A DNA stretch of 64,000 nucleotides, taken from Charina bottae. Its lineage: Eukaryota > Chordata > Lepidosauria > Squamata > Charinaidae. The notes below the pieces were generated by a model. It searched no databases, had not been told where the DNA came from, and saw only the letters and a program-made list of their open reading frames with translations. How positions within the stretch are numbered: the first letter of the stretch is position 1; each line of letters starts with the position of its first letter. Where the stretch lies: positions 8,703,001 through 8,767,000 of the forward strand of contig JALMGJ010000006.1 in NCBI GenBank assembly GCA_023362775.1. The letters are read 5' to 3'. Below are positions 34,801-44,524 of the stretch, one piece after another. A program made the translations under genes and the position numbers.

Positions 34801-35107
34801 AGTCCATACTCCAGGAAATCAAGCCAGACTGCTCACTTGAGGGAATGATATTAAAGGCAAAACTGAAGTACTTTGGCCACATAATGAGAAGACAGGATAC
34901 CCTGGAGAAGAAGCTGATGCTAGGGAAAGTGGAAGGCCAAAGGAAGAGGGGCCGACCAAGGGCAAGATGGATGGATGGTATTCTGGAGGTGACGGACTCA
35001 ACCATTGGGGAGCTGGGGATGGTGACGGCCGACAGAAAGCTCTGGCGTGGACTGGTCCATGAAGTCACGAAGAGTCGGAAACGACTGAACGAATAAACAA
35101 CAACAAC
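31879..35107 (+). mobile_element. Full-length RTE-BovB LINE with TSD
   Basis: About 3.23 kb flanked by AACAACAGAGGA at 31867-31878 and 35108-35119, a 12-bp target duplication within the L1 ORF2. The 5' UTR of about 185 bp contains GGCAACCCACCCCAGTATTC, a string also known from ruminant BovB and its derived SINEs. One long ORF follows, then a very short 3' end AACGAATAAACAACAAC with an (AAC) repeat in place of poly(A), typical of RTE elements. The length equals that of a complete BovB, and nothing appears missing. Confidence 0.93.
32064..35096 (+). CDS. BovB (RTE) endonuclease-reverse transcriptase, intact
   Basis: A single uninterrupted frame of 1010 codons encoding the BovB replicase, which nicks chromosomal DNA and reverse-transcribes the element RNA at the nick. 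The APE-type endonuclease spans about 72-310: GTWNVRSM (N76), GVSELKW (E104), ITGDWNAKV (D209, N211), NQIDYIL and SSDHELL (D302, H303). The reverse transcriptase spans about 520-800: IPIPKKGS, NYRTVALISHASKV, FIDYSKAFD (D655), VRQGCILSPYLFN and LRYADDTTL (YADD 755-758). A C-terminal domain to residue 1010 has LKYFGHIMRRQD and KRGRPRARWM. All expected catalytic residues are present, so the protein could be active. The start is the first Met in frame; a start nearer to residue 72 is not excluded. High AT-free divergence from neighbouring L1 codons supports separate origin. Confidence 0.95.
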   Translation: MDQYNQRYVGIPSEDGTPRSEDGQNATGEEQTIRSTSPRCDDAASSKLKGRLAADGAGGERQIPCSKDQHTIGTWNVRSMSQGKLDVVIGEMSRLNIDILGVSELKWTGMGHFTSDDHQIYYCGQEDHRRNGVAFIINNKVAKAVLGYNPKNDRMISIRIQGKPFNITVIQIYAPTTDAEEAEVDQFYEDLQHLLDNTPKRDVIFITGDWNAKVGSQTTPGITGKHGLGEQNEAGHRLIEFCQDNSLCITNTLFQQPKRRLYTWTSPDGRHRNQIDYILCSQRWRTSIQSVKTRPGADCSSDHELLIAKFRIRLKRIGKTHRSVRYELTNIPKEYAVEVKNRFKGLDLVDRVPEELWTEVRNIVQEAATKNVPKKKKTKKARWLSAETLEVAQERRKAKGNSDRGRYAQLNAKFQRLARRDKELFLNKQCAEVEEDNRIGRTRDLFQKIRNIGGKFQAKMGMIKNKDGKDLTEAEEIKKRWQEYTEDLYRKDNNIGDSFDGVVSELEPDILKSEVEWALRSIANNKAAGDDGIPAELFKILQDDAVKVMHAICQQIWKTHEWPSDWKKSTYIPIPKKGSTKECSNYRTVALISHASKVMLKILQGRLQQFMERELPDVQAGFRKGRGTRDHIANIRWIMEKTREFQKNIYFCFIDYSKAFDCVDHNKLWQVLGSMGIPSHLVCLLRNLYNDQVATVRTEHGTTDWFKIGKGVRQGCILSPYLFNLYAEHIMRHAGLEESKAGVKIAGRNINNLRYADDTTLMAESEEELRSLMTKVKEESAKAGLQLNLKKTKIMATSLIDDWQIEGEKVEAVTDFVFLGAKITADADCSQEIRRRLLLGRRAMANLDKIVKSRDITLTTKVRIVKAMVFPVVTYGCESWTIRKAERRKIDAFELWCWRKILRVPWTARRSNQSILQEIKPDCSLEGMILKAKLKYFGHIMRRQDTLEKKLMLGKVEGQRKRGRPRARWMDGILEVTDSTIGELGMVTADRKLWRGLVHEVTKSRKRLNE

Positions 35108-35119
35108 AACAACAGAGGA

Positions 35120-37522
35120 AATGGTAAAGGCTTTCAAGAAAATTAGTAGTGGAAAAGCACCAGGACCGGATAGCCTGTCAGCAGCTTATTATAAATGTTT
35201 TGAGGATGAATTATGTTTACCTTTACAGAAGACTATGAATTCGATTTTGGAAACAGGAACAATGCCAGAGACTTGGAAAGAAGCACATATAATATTGATT
35301 CCTAAAGAACAACAAGATTTGACTCTAAGAATTATAGACCAATATCTTTATTGAATAATGACTATAAGATTTTTACAACTATATTGGCAGAAAGAATGAA
35401 AAATATTCTTAAAATTTTTATTCATCAAGATCAAGCTGGATTTCTACCTAAGAGACAAATCCGAGACAATGTCTGAAATATACTAGATGTATTGGAATAC
35501 TTGGAAAAACATTATGAAAAACAAGCTGCCTTGATATTTATAGTTGCTGAAAAAGCCTTTGATAATTTAAATTGGCCTTTTATGTTTAAAGTATTAGAAA
35601 ATATGAATTTTGGAGGAAACTTTACTAAATGGATTAAATCAATATATACTCCCCAATTTGCAAAAATAATTGTTAATGGAGAATTTAACAAACCATGTGA
35701 AATTCAAAAAGGTACAAGACAAGGTTGTCCATTATCCCCACTTTTGTTTATATTGGTATTAGAGGTCTTATTGAGAGATGTTAGACAAGATGAAGGTATC
35801 CATGGTATTAAAGTTAAAAAAGAAGTTTATAAATTAAGAGCCTTTGCTGATGACTTAGTCTTTACTTTGGAGAACCCACTAGATGGAATTGAATTATTGA
35901 TACAGAAATTGAAAGACTTTGGATTGTTAGCAGGGTTTAAAGTGAATTTACAGAAAACAAAAGTTTTGACTAAAAACATGGACCATTATCAACAAGAGAA
36001 ATTGAAAGAAATAACCGGATATTCAATGGAAGAAAAAGTAAAATACTTGGGAGTATATTTAACAACTAAAAACATTAAGTTGTTTAAGAATAATTATATC
36101 CCGCTTTGGACAGATATTAAAAAAGACTTGGATCAATGGGAAAAATTACAACTATCATTGTTAGGTAGAATTTCAGCAATTAAAATGAATATTTTGCCAA
36201 GAATTTTATATCTTTTTCAAACATTACCTATATTGGCATCAGAAGAACCTTTCAAACAATGGCAACGAGATATTTCTAAGTTTATTTGGCAAGGGAAAAA
36301 ACCAAGAATAAAACAAAAAGTCTTACAAGATTCAAAAGAAAGAGGCGGACTGGGTTTACCAGATCTGAAATTATATTATGCTGCTTGTTGTTTGGTATGG
36401 ATTAAAGAGTAGATAGTGTTGAAAAATGAAAAATTATTAAACTTGGAGGGTCATGAATTAAGATACAGATGGCATGGATATTTGTGGTATGACAAAGTGA
36501 AAGTAAATGTGGACTTTAAAAATCATTATATTAGAAGATCTTTGTTAAGAATTTGGAATAAATATAAACTAATTTTATGTTATAAAAGACCTTTATGGAT
36601 TTCCACACAAGAAGCGTTTCATAGAACAGAAGTAAGAGCTAAAGATAAATGGCTGACTTATAAAGACTTTTTTAAAAAAAGAACAAGGACAATATAAAAT
36701 CAAATCAAAAGAAGAATTGGCCTAGAAGGATATACCTTTCAATGGCTTTCTTACATGCAACTTGTAGAAAAATTTAAATCAGATAAAAAAGAATTTGAAT
36801 TTGAACAAACCAAATCGGAATTAGAGATACAATTATGTGAGACAGATGACCATTTAATAGCTAAGATGTATACATTATTGTTAAAAGGTGAAATGGTGAA
36901 CAAGTTAAAGACTGCATGATCAAATGAGCAAAAAATATTGGTCATAATATTCAAATGCAACAATGGGAAGATATGTGGATCAAAGGACTAAAATTTACTT
37001 TGTGTTATAATTTGAAGGAAAACTTTTATAAGATGATGTATAGATGGTATATGACCCCACAAAAGTTAGCTAAAATGTATGGGAATGTTTCCAACTTGTG
37101 TTGGAAATGCAAAAAAAAAAGAGGGGTCATTTTATCATATGTGGTGGACATGTGAGATAGCAAAGAAATTTTGGACTCAGATACATTCATTGATGCAAAA
37201 TATTTTACAAATTCGAATTCCATTTAAACCAGAATTATTCTTATTGGGAATAACAGAAGAACAAATAGGAAAAAAAATTATAAGAATTATGCAATATATG
37301 ATTACAGCAGCAAGACTTGTATATGCACAAAATTGGAAAAATCAGATTATACCTACGATACAAGACTGGATGTTAAAAGTGATGGACATGGCAGAAAACG
37401 ATAAATTGACATGTTTATTAAAAGAAAATTCAAATTATTATTTTCTTAATGAGTGGAAACCATTAACGGACTATTTGCAAAATGCAGGAGGGGCAAAGGT
37501 TATATGGGGATTTGAAGATTAA
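35120..37522 (+). pseudogene. L1 ORF2, reverse transcriptase and C-terminal part (multiply broken)
   Basis: Continues the L1 ORF2 after the BovB. Seen in order: KISSGKAPGPDSLSAAYYK, a frameshift near 35325, NYRPISLLN, DQAGFLPKRQIRDNV with a stop, IFIVAEKAFDNLNW, GTRQGCPLSPLLF, LRAFADDLVFTL, VKYLGVYL, a stop at 36410, KDKWLTYKDFF, a frameshift near 36700, another in an A-run near 37111, then CWKCKKK...GSFYHMWWTC (the CCHC-type C-terminal motif) and the end WGFED. In the first RT motif the usual DAEKAFD is VAEKAFD, so a catalytic aspartate is lost. Clearly dead as a protein gene. Confidence 0.9.
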
Positions 37523-37805
37523 AATATATATAAATTGATATATTAGACAAGAAATGTTTTTCAATATTATATATAGACCTAGCATGTAAGATAATTTTTT
37601 TTAAATTAACTTGACCAGAGATAAATCGGAAGTTGACTAATTTCTATGTTTCATCTTTCTCTTTTTTTCTTTTGCTTTACTACACTTTTTCTCTTCTTTC
37701 TTTGATTTGTACTTCTATTTCTTTTTCTTTTTCAAACTTTTATCTATGTACAGTATATTTAAAACTCAATAAAATATATTTTAAAAAAAAAGATGCTGGA
37801 CGAAG

Positions 37806-37987
37806 ATTGGATAATGGAGTTGGAGAAATCTAAGGGAGAGAGTGATCTGCAAGCCATAAGTAAAATAGACCTCCTGGTGGAATGCCATGAAAACAACCTG
37901 GAATGTTTGAGAGGGGCAGCTGGGCTGTTTGATTTTCTTAAGAAGAAAGCATTGTGGGAATATGTAACTGCTCTGGTTTATTTTTAA
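37806..37987 (+). pseudogene. Outer L1 ORF1 remnant after the nested L1
   Basis: The frame DWIMELEKSKGESDLQAISK, then IDLLVECHENNLECLRGAAG and FDFLKKKALWEYVTALVYF, followed by a stop. It is the continuation of the outer L1 frame that ends at MLDE (29836), separated from it by the 8-kb inner L1. The helical, leucine-rich character fits the N-terminal part of an L1 ORF1. There is no RRM afterwards; the sequence passes directly into 3' UTR. Confidence 0.65.
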
Positions 37988-38612
37988 GTGGGATAAGGGT
38001 TGAAGAATGTTTATTTGGTTTGCTTTAAGGATTTGACTGAGGTTATTTGCCTTTAAAGATTTGGATTTACTGTTTTTAATTAGCTTTGATTTTTGAGTTT
38101 ATTAAGATTTTGGGTTTATTAAGATTGGGATTATTAAAATTGTCATACCATTAAGTATAATAGCTTACAATTTATGTGCCTTTCAATTTGATTTTTATTA
38201 TAGTAGACAGAAATGTATAGAATGGTGGTAGGAAGAGAATAATTAAATATGTTTTACCTTTTGGAGGGGAGAAAGATGTTTAGGAGGTTTATATGAATTT
38301 TTTTTCTTCATTTTAATATAAGGGGGAGGAGTAACTGTACTTAGTGATTTTTATTATTTGATAAAGGGGAATGATTTATCGAAATAATGTGGTGTTTTGG
38401 ATTAATGTAGAGTAAGATATTGATTATGGAAATTTTGTATATCCTTGCTGTTAAAAGTCGGAAGCCACATCTTTTGTAAATTTTTAAAAAAATTATCTTG
38501 TGTTTCTGCACTTTTTAGTATTTTTTCTTTCTTTGTAATTTTTTTTTTGTAGTTTTTATTCTTTGTTTCAAACTTAATAAAATTTACCAAAAAAAAAAAA
38601 GGGAAGACCATC

Positions 38613-38712
38613 CATGGAAAGTGAGTGCTGTAACTCACTTCCTTACTTGTCTTTCCAAGCAATTAGTATTCAAAAGGTATGCTAACTCTGAGACTGCAGA
38701 TAATAGACATAC
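38613..38712 (+). repeat. Old amniote SINE-like repeat, right part
   Basis: Continues the repeat of 28696-28798: AGCAATTAGTATTCAAAAGG, then TGCTAACTCTGAGACTGCAG. Split by the L1 nest. Confidence 0.5.
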
Positions 38713-38744
38713 CTAATGATAAGTGTCTACTGATTAATTTAAAC

Positions 38745-38832
38745 TCCATAAAATTATCTAGCTCCCTCCATAAAATTATCTAATTCTCTCCATAAAGTTA
38801 GCCAATCCCCTCCATAAAATCATCCAAGTTGG
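38745..38832 (+). repeat. Short minisatellite
   Basis: About four imperfect units containing CTCCATAAAATTATCTA, spaced roughly 22-26 bp. Variants include CTCCATAAAGTTAGCCAATC and CTCCATAAAATCATCCAAG. Confidence 0.75.
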
Positions 38833-38978
38833 TGGTCATCACCTGATCTTACAATAAAAAAGTTCATAGTGTATTTATTAATTAAATTTATTAATTAAAT
38901 TATTATTAATGTGTTCATTGGGTAAAGTGCTTCCTTTTCACTTTTCTGTCCCCCCCTCCATTTCATTTAATTGGATAA

Positions 38979-39472
38979 TTTTGTTGTTTTATGAAATTTG
39001 TGATCAGAGTTATGGAAAAAAGTTGAGACAAGCTTGCAGTAAAAACGTTGCTTTATTTAAAACAAAGAAAACGAAACTAAGCTTTTCTTCAGCCGAAGAG
39101 AAGCACATGGCTAAGTACTTACATTTTTAAAGACAAAGAGATAGCAGAGAGCAGAGTGACCAAAACAAAAGCAGAGATAATACTCTTAAAGCTTTTTTTA
39201 CAATTGCAACTTGGCCATACCTAAGTGGACAGGATCTGGCATGTGACCAAACACTCAGACAACAGATTCCCAATATGGGCAAAGCTCAAACAGGTAATTC
39301 TGATTGGTCAGAACTCCCAGACTAGCTGGCTCCAAAAGGTAAATTAACATTCCTGAGGAAAGGGGGGTGAACATGTGCTCCTGAGCCCAAACAGGAAAAA
39401 AGTTTTTTGAGGCCTGGCTTTTTTAAAACTAGCCTTCCATATTTCTTTAAGACATAAAAAATATATGCAACA
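38979..39472 (-). repeat. Copia 1, 3' LTR
   Basis: 494 bp. On the element strand it starts TGTTGCATATATTTTTTATG and ends CATAAAACAACAAAA. It contains an AATAAA signal (seen as GCTTTATTTAAAAC on the plus strand). The polypurine tract AAAAAAAGGGGAG lies immediately upstream on the element strand (39473-39485). Confidence 0.88.
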
Positions 39473-39489
39473 CTCCCCTTTTTTTATGA

Positions 39490-42400
39490 CTAGAAAGAAT
39501 ATGGAAACAAACCCAATCTAGTAACCAACTCACAGTGCCTACTGGTAACTAGAGGCTTGGTTAAGATATCAGCCAACATTAATTTAGTATCACAGTATTT
39601 CAAAATAACCTTTTTCATGGCTAGAAAATCTTTAACAAGATGAAAACGCACATCAATGTGCTTAGTCCGATTTCTGGTTACTTTCAGGTAAAGCCAAATG
39701 AATACAGGCTTGGTTGTCTTCATGAATTGTTATAGGCTGGCTTAAAATGATTCCAATGTCTTGCAACAATTGTGTAAACCAAATTACCTCATTGCACAGT
39801 TGTGCTAAAGCATAAAATTCGGCTTCAGCTGTGCTAATGGCTACTACTGTCTGCTTTCTGGAAAACCAAGCAATAGTGGACTTTGCAAACTGTATTACTT
39901 CCAGAGACTTCCTATCACTGAGATCTCCAGCCCAATCTGAATCACACCAGCATTCTAACTTTTCCTCTGTGTCTGTAGCAGACAATCTTAAGCAAAAATC
40001 TTTGGTGCCTTGTAAATAACGAAACAGCCTTTTTAAACCAGACTTTGCAGCAGATGTGGGATTTTCCACAAACCTGCTCAAAATGGACACACTGTTAGAA
40101 ATGTCCGGACGGCTATTGTTTGCAATGTAAAGAAGACTACCAATGGCTGACCTGAAACTATCTCCTTCAGATAACTCACCATCCCCCTTTTCCCCCTCCT
40201 CTTTTAGAAACTTGGGAAGCATGGGGGAGGAGCCAGACTTACAGTCTTGCATTTTAAAATCCTCCAGCAGTTTCTTAATTTTACTACTCTGACTTATAAG
40301 AAAACTGCCATCTTTTTCCCTCTGAATTTCTAATCCTAAGTAATTGTTAACTGCTCCAAGACATTTCAATGTGAAATTGTTTTTCATACAAACCTCAAAA
40401 GCATGCTTTTGTTCATCAGATGAAGTGAGCAGCAACAAATCATCAACATACAAGCACAAGTACATTACACCTTGCTTATCATTTTTACATACACACAAGG
40501 ATCAGCAATTCCCTTCTGAAATCCAAATTTTTGCAAAATATTATCCATCTTAATATTCCAACAACGAGCGGCCTGTTTCAATCCATAGATGGATCTCTGC
40601 AATTCACACACAAGATGTTTTTCTTTTTCATAACCAGGAGGTTGTTGCATAAACATTTTTTCCTCCAAATCACCATACAGAAAAGCAGTTTGAATATCAT
40701 AGTGATAAACAGACAATTTCTTCATGGCAGCAACCTTTAAAAGCAACCTGATAGATTCAGCTTTTGTCACTGGAGCAAAAGTTTTGTCATAATCCACATT
40801 TTTTCTTTGAGCAAAACCTTTTGCTACCAACCTTGCTTTGTACTTCTGAATTTTACCATCAGAATCTTTTTTCAGTTTGAACACCCACCTGCAACCTAAA
40901 ACCTTCTGATTGGGAGGCAAACTCACCAATTTCCAAGTTTTATTTTCCTTTAAGGAATCCAACTCCTGCTGCATGGCTTCATGCCAACACTTAGCTATTT
41001 CAGGTGGCATCTCATTAATTTCATCTAAAGACTCAGGCTGTGTGAATGTGAAAAGCCTTCACAACATCTACTTGATAACGATCAGGTGGAACTCCCTTAT
41101 TAATCCTTTCAGACCTGTGAGGTAGGACAGGACTTACACTCTGAATTCCACCATTGTCCTCAGAAACCTCTGACTTTCCAGACAAGTCAGCTTCCTGCTC
41201 ATTGACTTCACTAGGTGATTCCTGCAAATCACCATCAGCAAGACTTTGCTGCTCTCCCATGGATAAATCAACTGAAGAACTAGAGTTTATTTTATCCCAA
41301 TTCTGCTCAGCAAAAGAAGCACTTTTACTAATTATCAATTGATTATCCAGTATGAACCTGTAGCTCCTCTGACTTTGTTCATACCCTACAAAGATTGCTT
41401 TCTTTGTTCTGGAAGCCCCCTTGTGCCTCAGCTGTTTTGGAATGTGCACCCAAGCTGTGCTACCAAAAACTCTGAGATGGTTTACTTTGGGCTTCACACC
41501 ATAGAACAAATGAAATGGCACATCCTGAATTGCACTGCTAAACAGCCTGTTCTGCACATAACATGCTGTAGAAACAGCTTCTCCCCAATACCTAAAAGGT
41601 AAACTGGCATCCTTCAGCAAACACATCATTGCTTCCTGCAGTGTTCTTCCTTTTCTCTCTGCAACAGAATTCTGTTCTGGAGTGTAAGGGTTAGCTAAAA
41701 TGTCTTCTATCCCTTTTTCTAACAAAAAGCTTTTAAACTTTAAGGATAGATACTCTCCACCTCTGTCTGATTGCAAGGCATACACTGGCCTTGGGAACTT
41801 TTCATTTGCCCAAGAAACAAAACCCCTAAATTTATCAAAAACCTCATCTTTGTGTTTCAACAAATAAATGAATGTGTATCTGGAAAAATCATCTATGAAG
41901 GTCAAAATGTACCTTGCTCCCCAAGACTAGGAGAAAAGGGGCCTATAACATCAGAATGAATAATCTCTAGAGGCGGACCTATCAGAAAACTTCACAGGAG
42001 CCCTTGTGGTTTTATTCTCCTTGCAAACTGCACAATCCAGATACTTTTCACAAGGTTTCAATTTTAAATCAGCAGAATAACTAGGCATTTGAGATATGTA
42101 CTTAAAATTAGCATGAGCAAATCTCCTATGCAATAAATGGATGCACTGATCGTGTATGGGAGTATTCTCAAACACAGCTTTAGCAGTTTGCTGCTCAGCC
42201 TTTTGTACAATGTAAAGAGAATCTTTCTGCAAACACTTTGCAACTACTTTACCATCCTTCCTAATTTCACAACCCTCTTTCTTAAAAGTTACAACGTAAC
42301 CTGAGGCAACTGTCCCACAGACAAGAAATTACTTTGAAAATTAGGCACAAATAAAACATTTTGAACAGTTTCCCCCAAACATGGAAGATTAATCTCACCT

Positions 42401-43467
42401 TCACCCATGATCTTGGATACAGATCCATCTGCCAAGGAAACTCTTTGTTTGTTAGTTTTAGACAGAGACAGAAAAGCATTTTTATTGTTACAGATGTGAG
42501 CATTTGAACCACTGTCAAGAATCCACAAATCTTTATCAACAGAGTTCTCTACAACTTTTGCATGAAGAATCTTCTTTCTAGAAGTTTCTTCTTTCTTCTT
42601 AGAAGTCTTCTTGCTTTTAAACTGGACACAGTCCTTCTGAAGATGTGCAGGGGATCCACATGTAAAGCATCTCTGGGTGGAAAATGCAGAAGCTTGGAAT
42701 TCAAAGCTCTTCCGCTCCCTCTGCTGGCCACGAGAAGACTTTATTGTAGAAATGGAGGCAGCTTTCTCTTTTCTTTTGTCCCACTCAGCAAGCAGCCGGG
42801 TAGTTACTAACGATGGAGTTAGATCAGCTTCTGGGATTCCCTCCATGGAGCAAATTAAGGTGTCCCAGGACTCATTCAACGAAGACAGCATTATATAAGC
42901 TTTCATAAGAGGGGTGAATTCCATCCCACGCTCTTGAAGCTCCACAAAATAGTTTTGCAGCTTATGAAGATGCTCTGGCAAATTTCCATTCTCAGGCAAG
43001 TGAGCCTTGTACAGCTTTTTGGTTAAAATAACCTTGCTGCCTGGAGTAGTTTTTACATATAAATCACATAAATAGCCCCATAAGTCTTTGGAAGTTTCTT
43101 TGCCTCTTACATGTATAAGCTGAGAATCCTCAACAGCCAAAATAATGGAGGCTTTGCATTTCTCATCTTTCCTCATCCAGGCTTGATCTGGATTCTGAGG
43201 GATTTGTTCAGAAATTGCAGACCATAAATTTTCTCTCCTCAAGAAACTCTCCATTTTCAAAGACCAGTTCAAATAATTAGTATTAGAAAGCTTTTCCAGA
43301 GGCATACCTTGAAAACTTGAAGCTGCAGCAGCCGCCATTGCTTCTTCTCTCCCCTGTTGGAGTAATCCAAACACGAGGCTTGAAAACACGAGGCTTGAAA
43401 CTCCGCCTCCAACTAAAACTTCTTGCAACTGCCAGCAAGTTTCAAAAAACAAAAGAAGCCTCTTCAA
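39490..43467 (-). pseudogene. Copia 1 Gag-Pol polyprotein (broken)
   Basis: Seen in order on the minus strand. Gag starts at MAAAAASSFQGMPLEKLSN within 43467-42289, with a CCHC knuckle CFTCGSPAHLQKDC and a protease motif ILDSGSNAH. A GAG-pre-integrase zinc region lies in 42232-41951 (HLLHRRFAHANF, CAVCKENK). Integrase is in 41905-41033 (LQSDRGGEYLS, VAERKGRTLQ). Reverse transcriptase is in 41010-39662 (WVFKLKKDSDG, YDIQTAFLYGD, YVDDLLLLTS), and RNase H lies around 39950-39700 (CWCDSDWAGD, STAEAEFYAL). The C-terminus KLMLADILTKPLV ends at 39490. Frames change near 42290, 41940, 41020 and 40480 and again near 39700, so no full polyprotein can be made. Confidence 0.9.
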
Positions 43468-43538
43468 ATGCAGATGAATCAGTTCAGCTGTCCTTTCTCA
43501 TGTTTTCATAAGTTTTGTCTCTGATCCAGAAGCAGTTC

Positions 43539-43552
43539 CTGGGCACAGAACC
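43539..43552 (-). promoter_or_regulatory. Copia 1 primer-binding site (half-tRNA type)
   Basis: Directly next to the 5' LTR, the plus strand reads CTGGGCACAGAACC. Vertebrate initiator tRNA-Met reads CTGGGCCCATAACC across its anticodon arm (about positions 27-40), so 12 of 14 bases agree. The two mismatches fit decay of this older copy. Compare the exact 14-base match in copia 2. Confidence 0.7.
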
Positions 43553-43797
43553 TTTTGTTGTTTTATAAAATTTGTGATCAGAGTTATGGAAAAATATTGA
43601 GACAAGCTTGCAGTAAAAACATTGCTTTATTTAAAACAAAGAAAACGAAACTAAGCTTTTCTTCAGCCGAAGAGAAGCACATGGCTAAGTACTTACATTT
43701 TTAAAGACAAAGAGAGAGCAGAGTGACCAAAACAAAACCAGAGATAATACTCTTAAAGCTTTTTTTACAATTGCAACTTGGCCATACCTAAGTGGAC
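43553..43797 (-). repeat. Copia 1, 5' LTR, inner part
   Basis: Starts TTTTGTTGTTTTATAAAATT as in the 3' LTR copy and breaks at TGGAC (43793-43797), the target site of copia 2. It lacks 7 bp (one unit of a short repeat around AGAGATAGCAGAG) relative to the other LTR. Confidence 0.9.
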
Positions 43798-44447
43798 TGT
43801 TAGGTGATGGTTAACTATGCGGGGTTCCAGGCAATGAAGTAATCCAAACAACGTGTTGTAAGGCTAACAATATCTTTATTGATAGCATAAGGCAATAATG
43901 GATGTATAGTGCATTATTGCAAAAAGGTAAAATCAAAGCATAAGCAGAGTTCCATCACCAGAAGTGAGGAAAGAAAAAACATCATGGTCTGTGCAAAGAC
44001 TAGGCATGGTTACAGTTTAGATACAAGTACATGCAGATAGCAGTCTACATAAAGAACAGAAGACATATGTATGTAGAACATAAGTATAAAGGACTACCCA
44101 TGGTTCATAGCTCACATGTGATTGGTTCAAACATGGGCATCTCTTTTAGTATAGCATTTCTGGTAGTAATTGTACTTACTATAAAGCGTCACACGATGGC
44201 AGTGTTGTGTATTGGCCTTTCTTTGTTTTGAGAACAATCCTGATTACGGGTTTTTATTATGTCTAGCTACAGAGATATCTCAACACCTGCCATCTACGTC
44301 TCAGATGTTTTGAGAACCAAACTTACAATGCGGAAAACAATGTAGATTGTTTTCACTTGTATTTTTCCACTCTCTGGCCAGACACAGTGGAAGAAAATGC
44401 CATGCGTTTAATTCTGCATAGAATGCTTTAACCAAATAACCTTAACA
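43798..44447 (-). repeat. Copia 2, 3' LTR
   Basis: 650 bp, TG...CA ends (plus strand TGTTAGGTGATGG...CCTTAACA). It carries AATAAA on the element strand (TTTATT at 43875-43880). The polypurine tract GCGGAAGGGG lies just upstream on the element strand at 44448-44457. Confidence 0.96.
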
Positions 44448-44524
44448 CCCCTTCCGCATGGATTTTTTGAAACACTGTGGGGGAAAAACTGTTATTTCAA
44501 AAGCACACAGAGACACAAATGATT

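Larger units (their letters stand above)
29837..37789 (+). mobile_element. Inner L1 LINE, 5'-truncated, interrupted by BovB
   Basis: AAGATGCTGGACGAAG is duplicated at 29821-29836 and 37790-37805, fixing both ends. Without the BovB insertion the element is about 4.7 kb: ORF1 core, ORF2 and a 270-bp 3' UTR ending ACTCAATAAAATATATTTTA plus a short A-run. It is 5'-truncated within ORF1. ORF2 is broken by frameshifts and stops. Its 3' UTR differs from that of the outer L1, so two L1 families are represented. Confidence 0.88.
28799..38600 (+). mobile_element. Outer L1 LINE, internally deleted, host of nested LINEs
   Basis: GGGAAGACCATC is duplicated at 28782-28793 and 38601-38612; with one mismatch the match extends five more bases. 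These flank an element with an L1-like 5' UTR starting GGGCTTCCAGTGGGAATGGC (the AATGGCGG string resembles a YY1-type site) and a 12-A tail after AACTTAATAAAATTTACC. Its own parts are the 5' UTR 28799-29498, ORF1 N-terminal codons (ATG at 29499; then 29686-29836 and 37806-37987) and a T-rich 3' UTR 37988-38588. It has no ORF1 RNA-binding core and no ORF2, so it must have moved in trans. An L2 tail and a second L1 are inserted in it. Confidence 0.82.
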
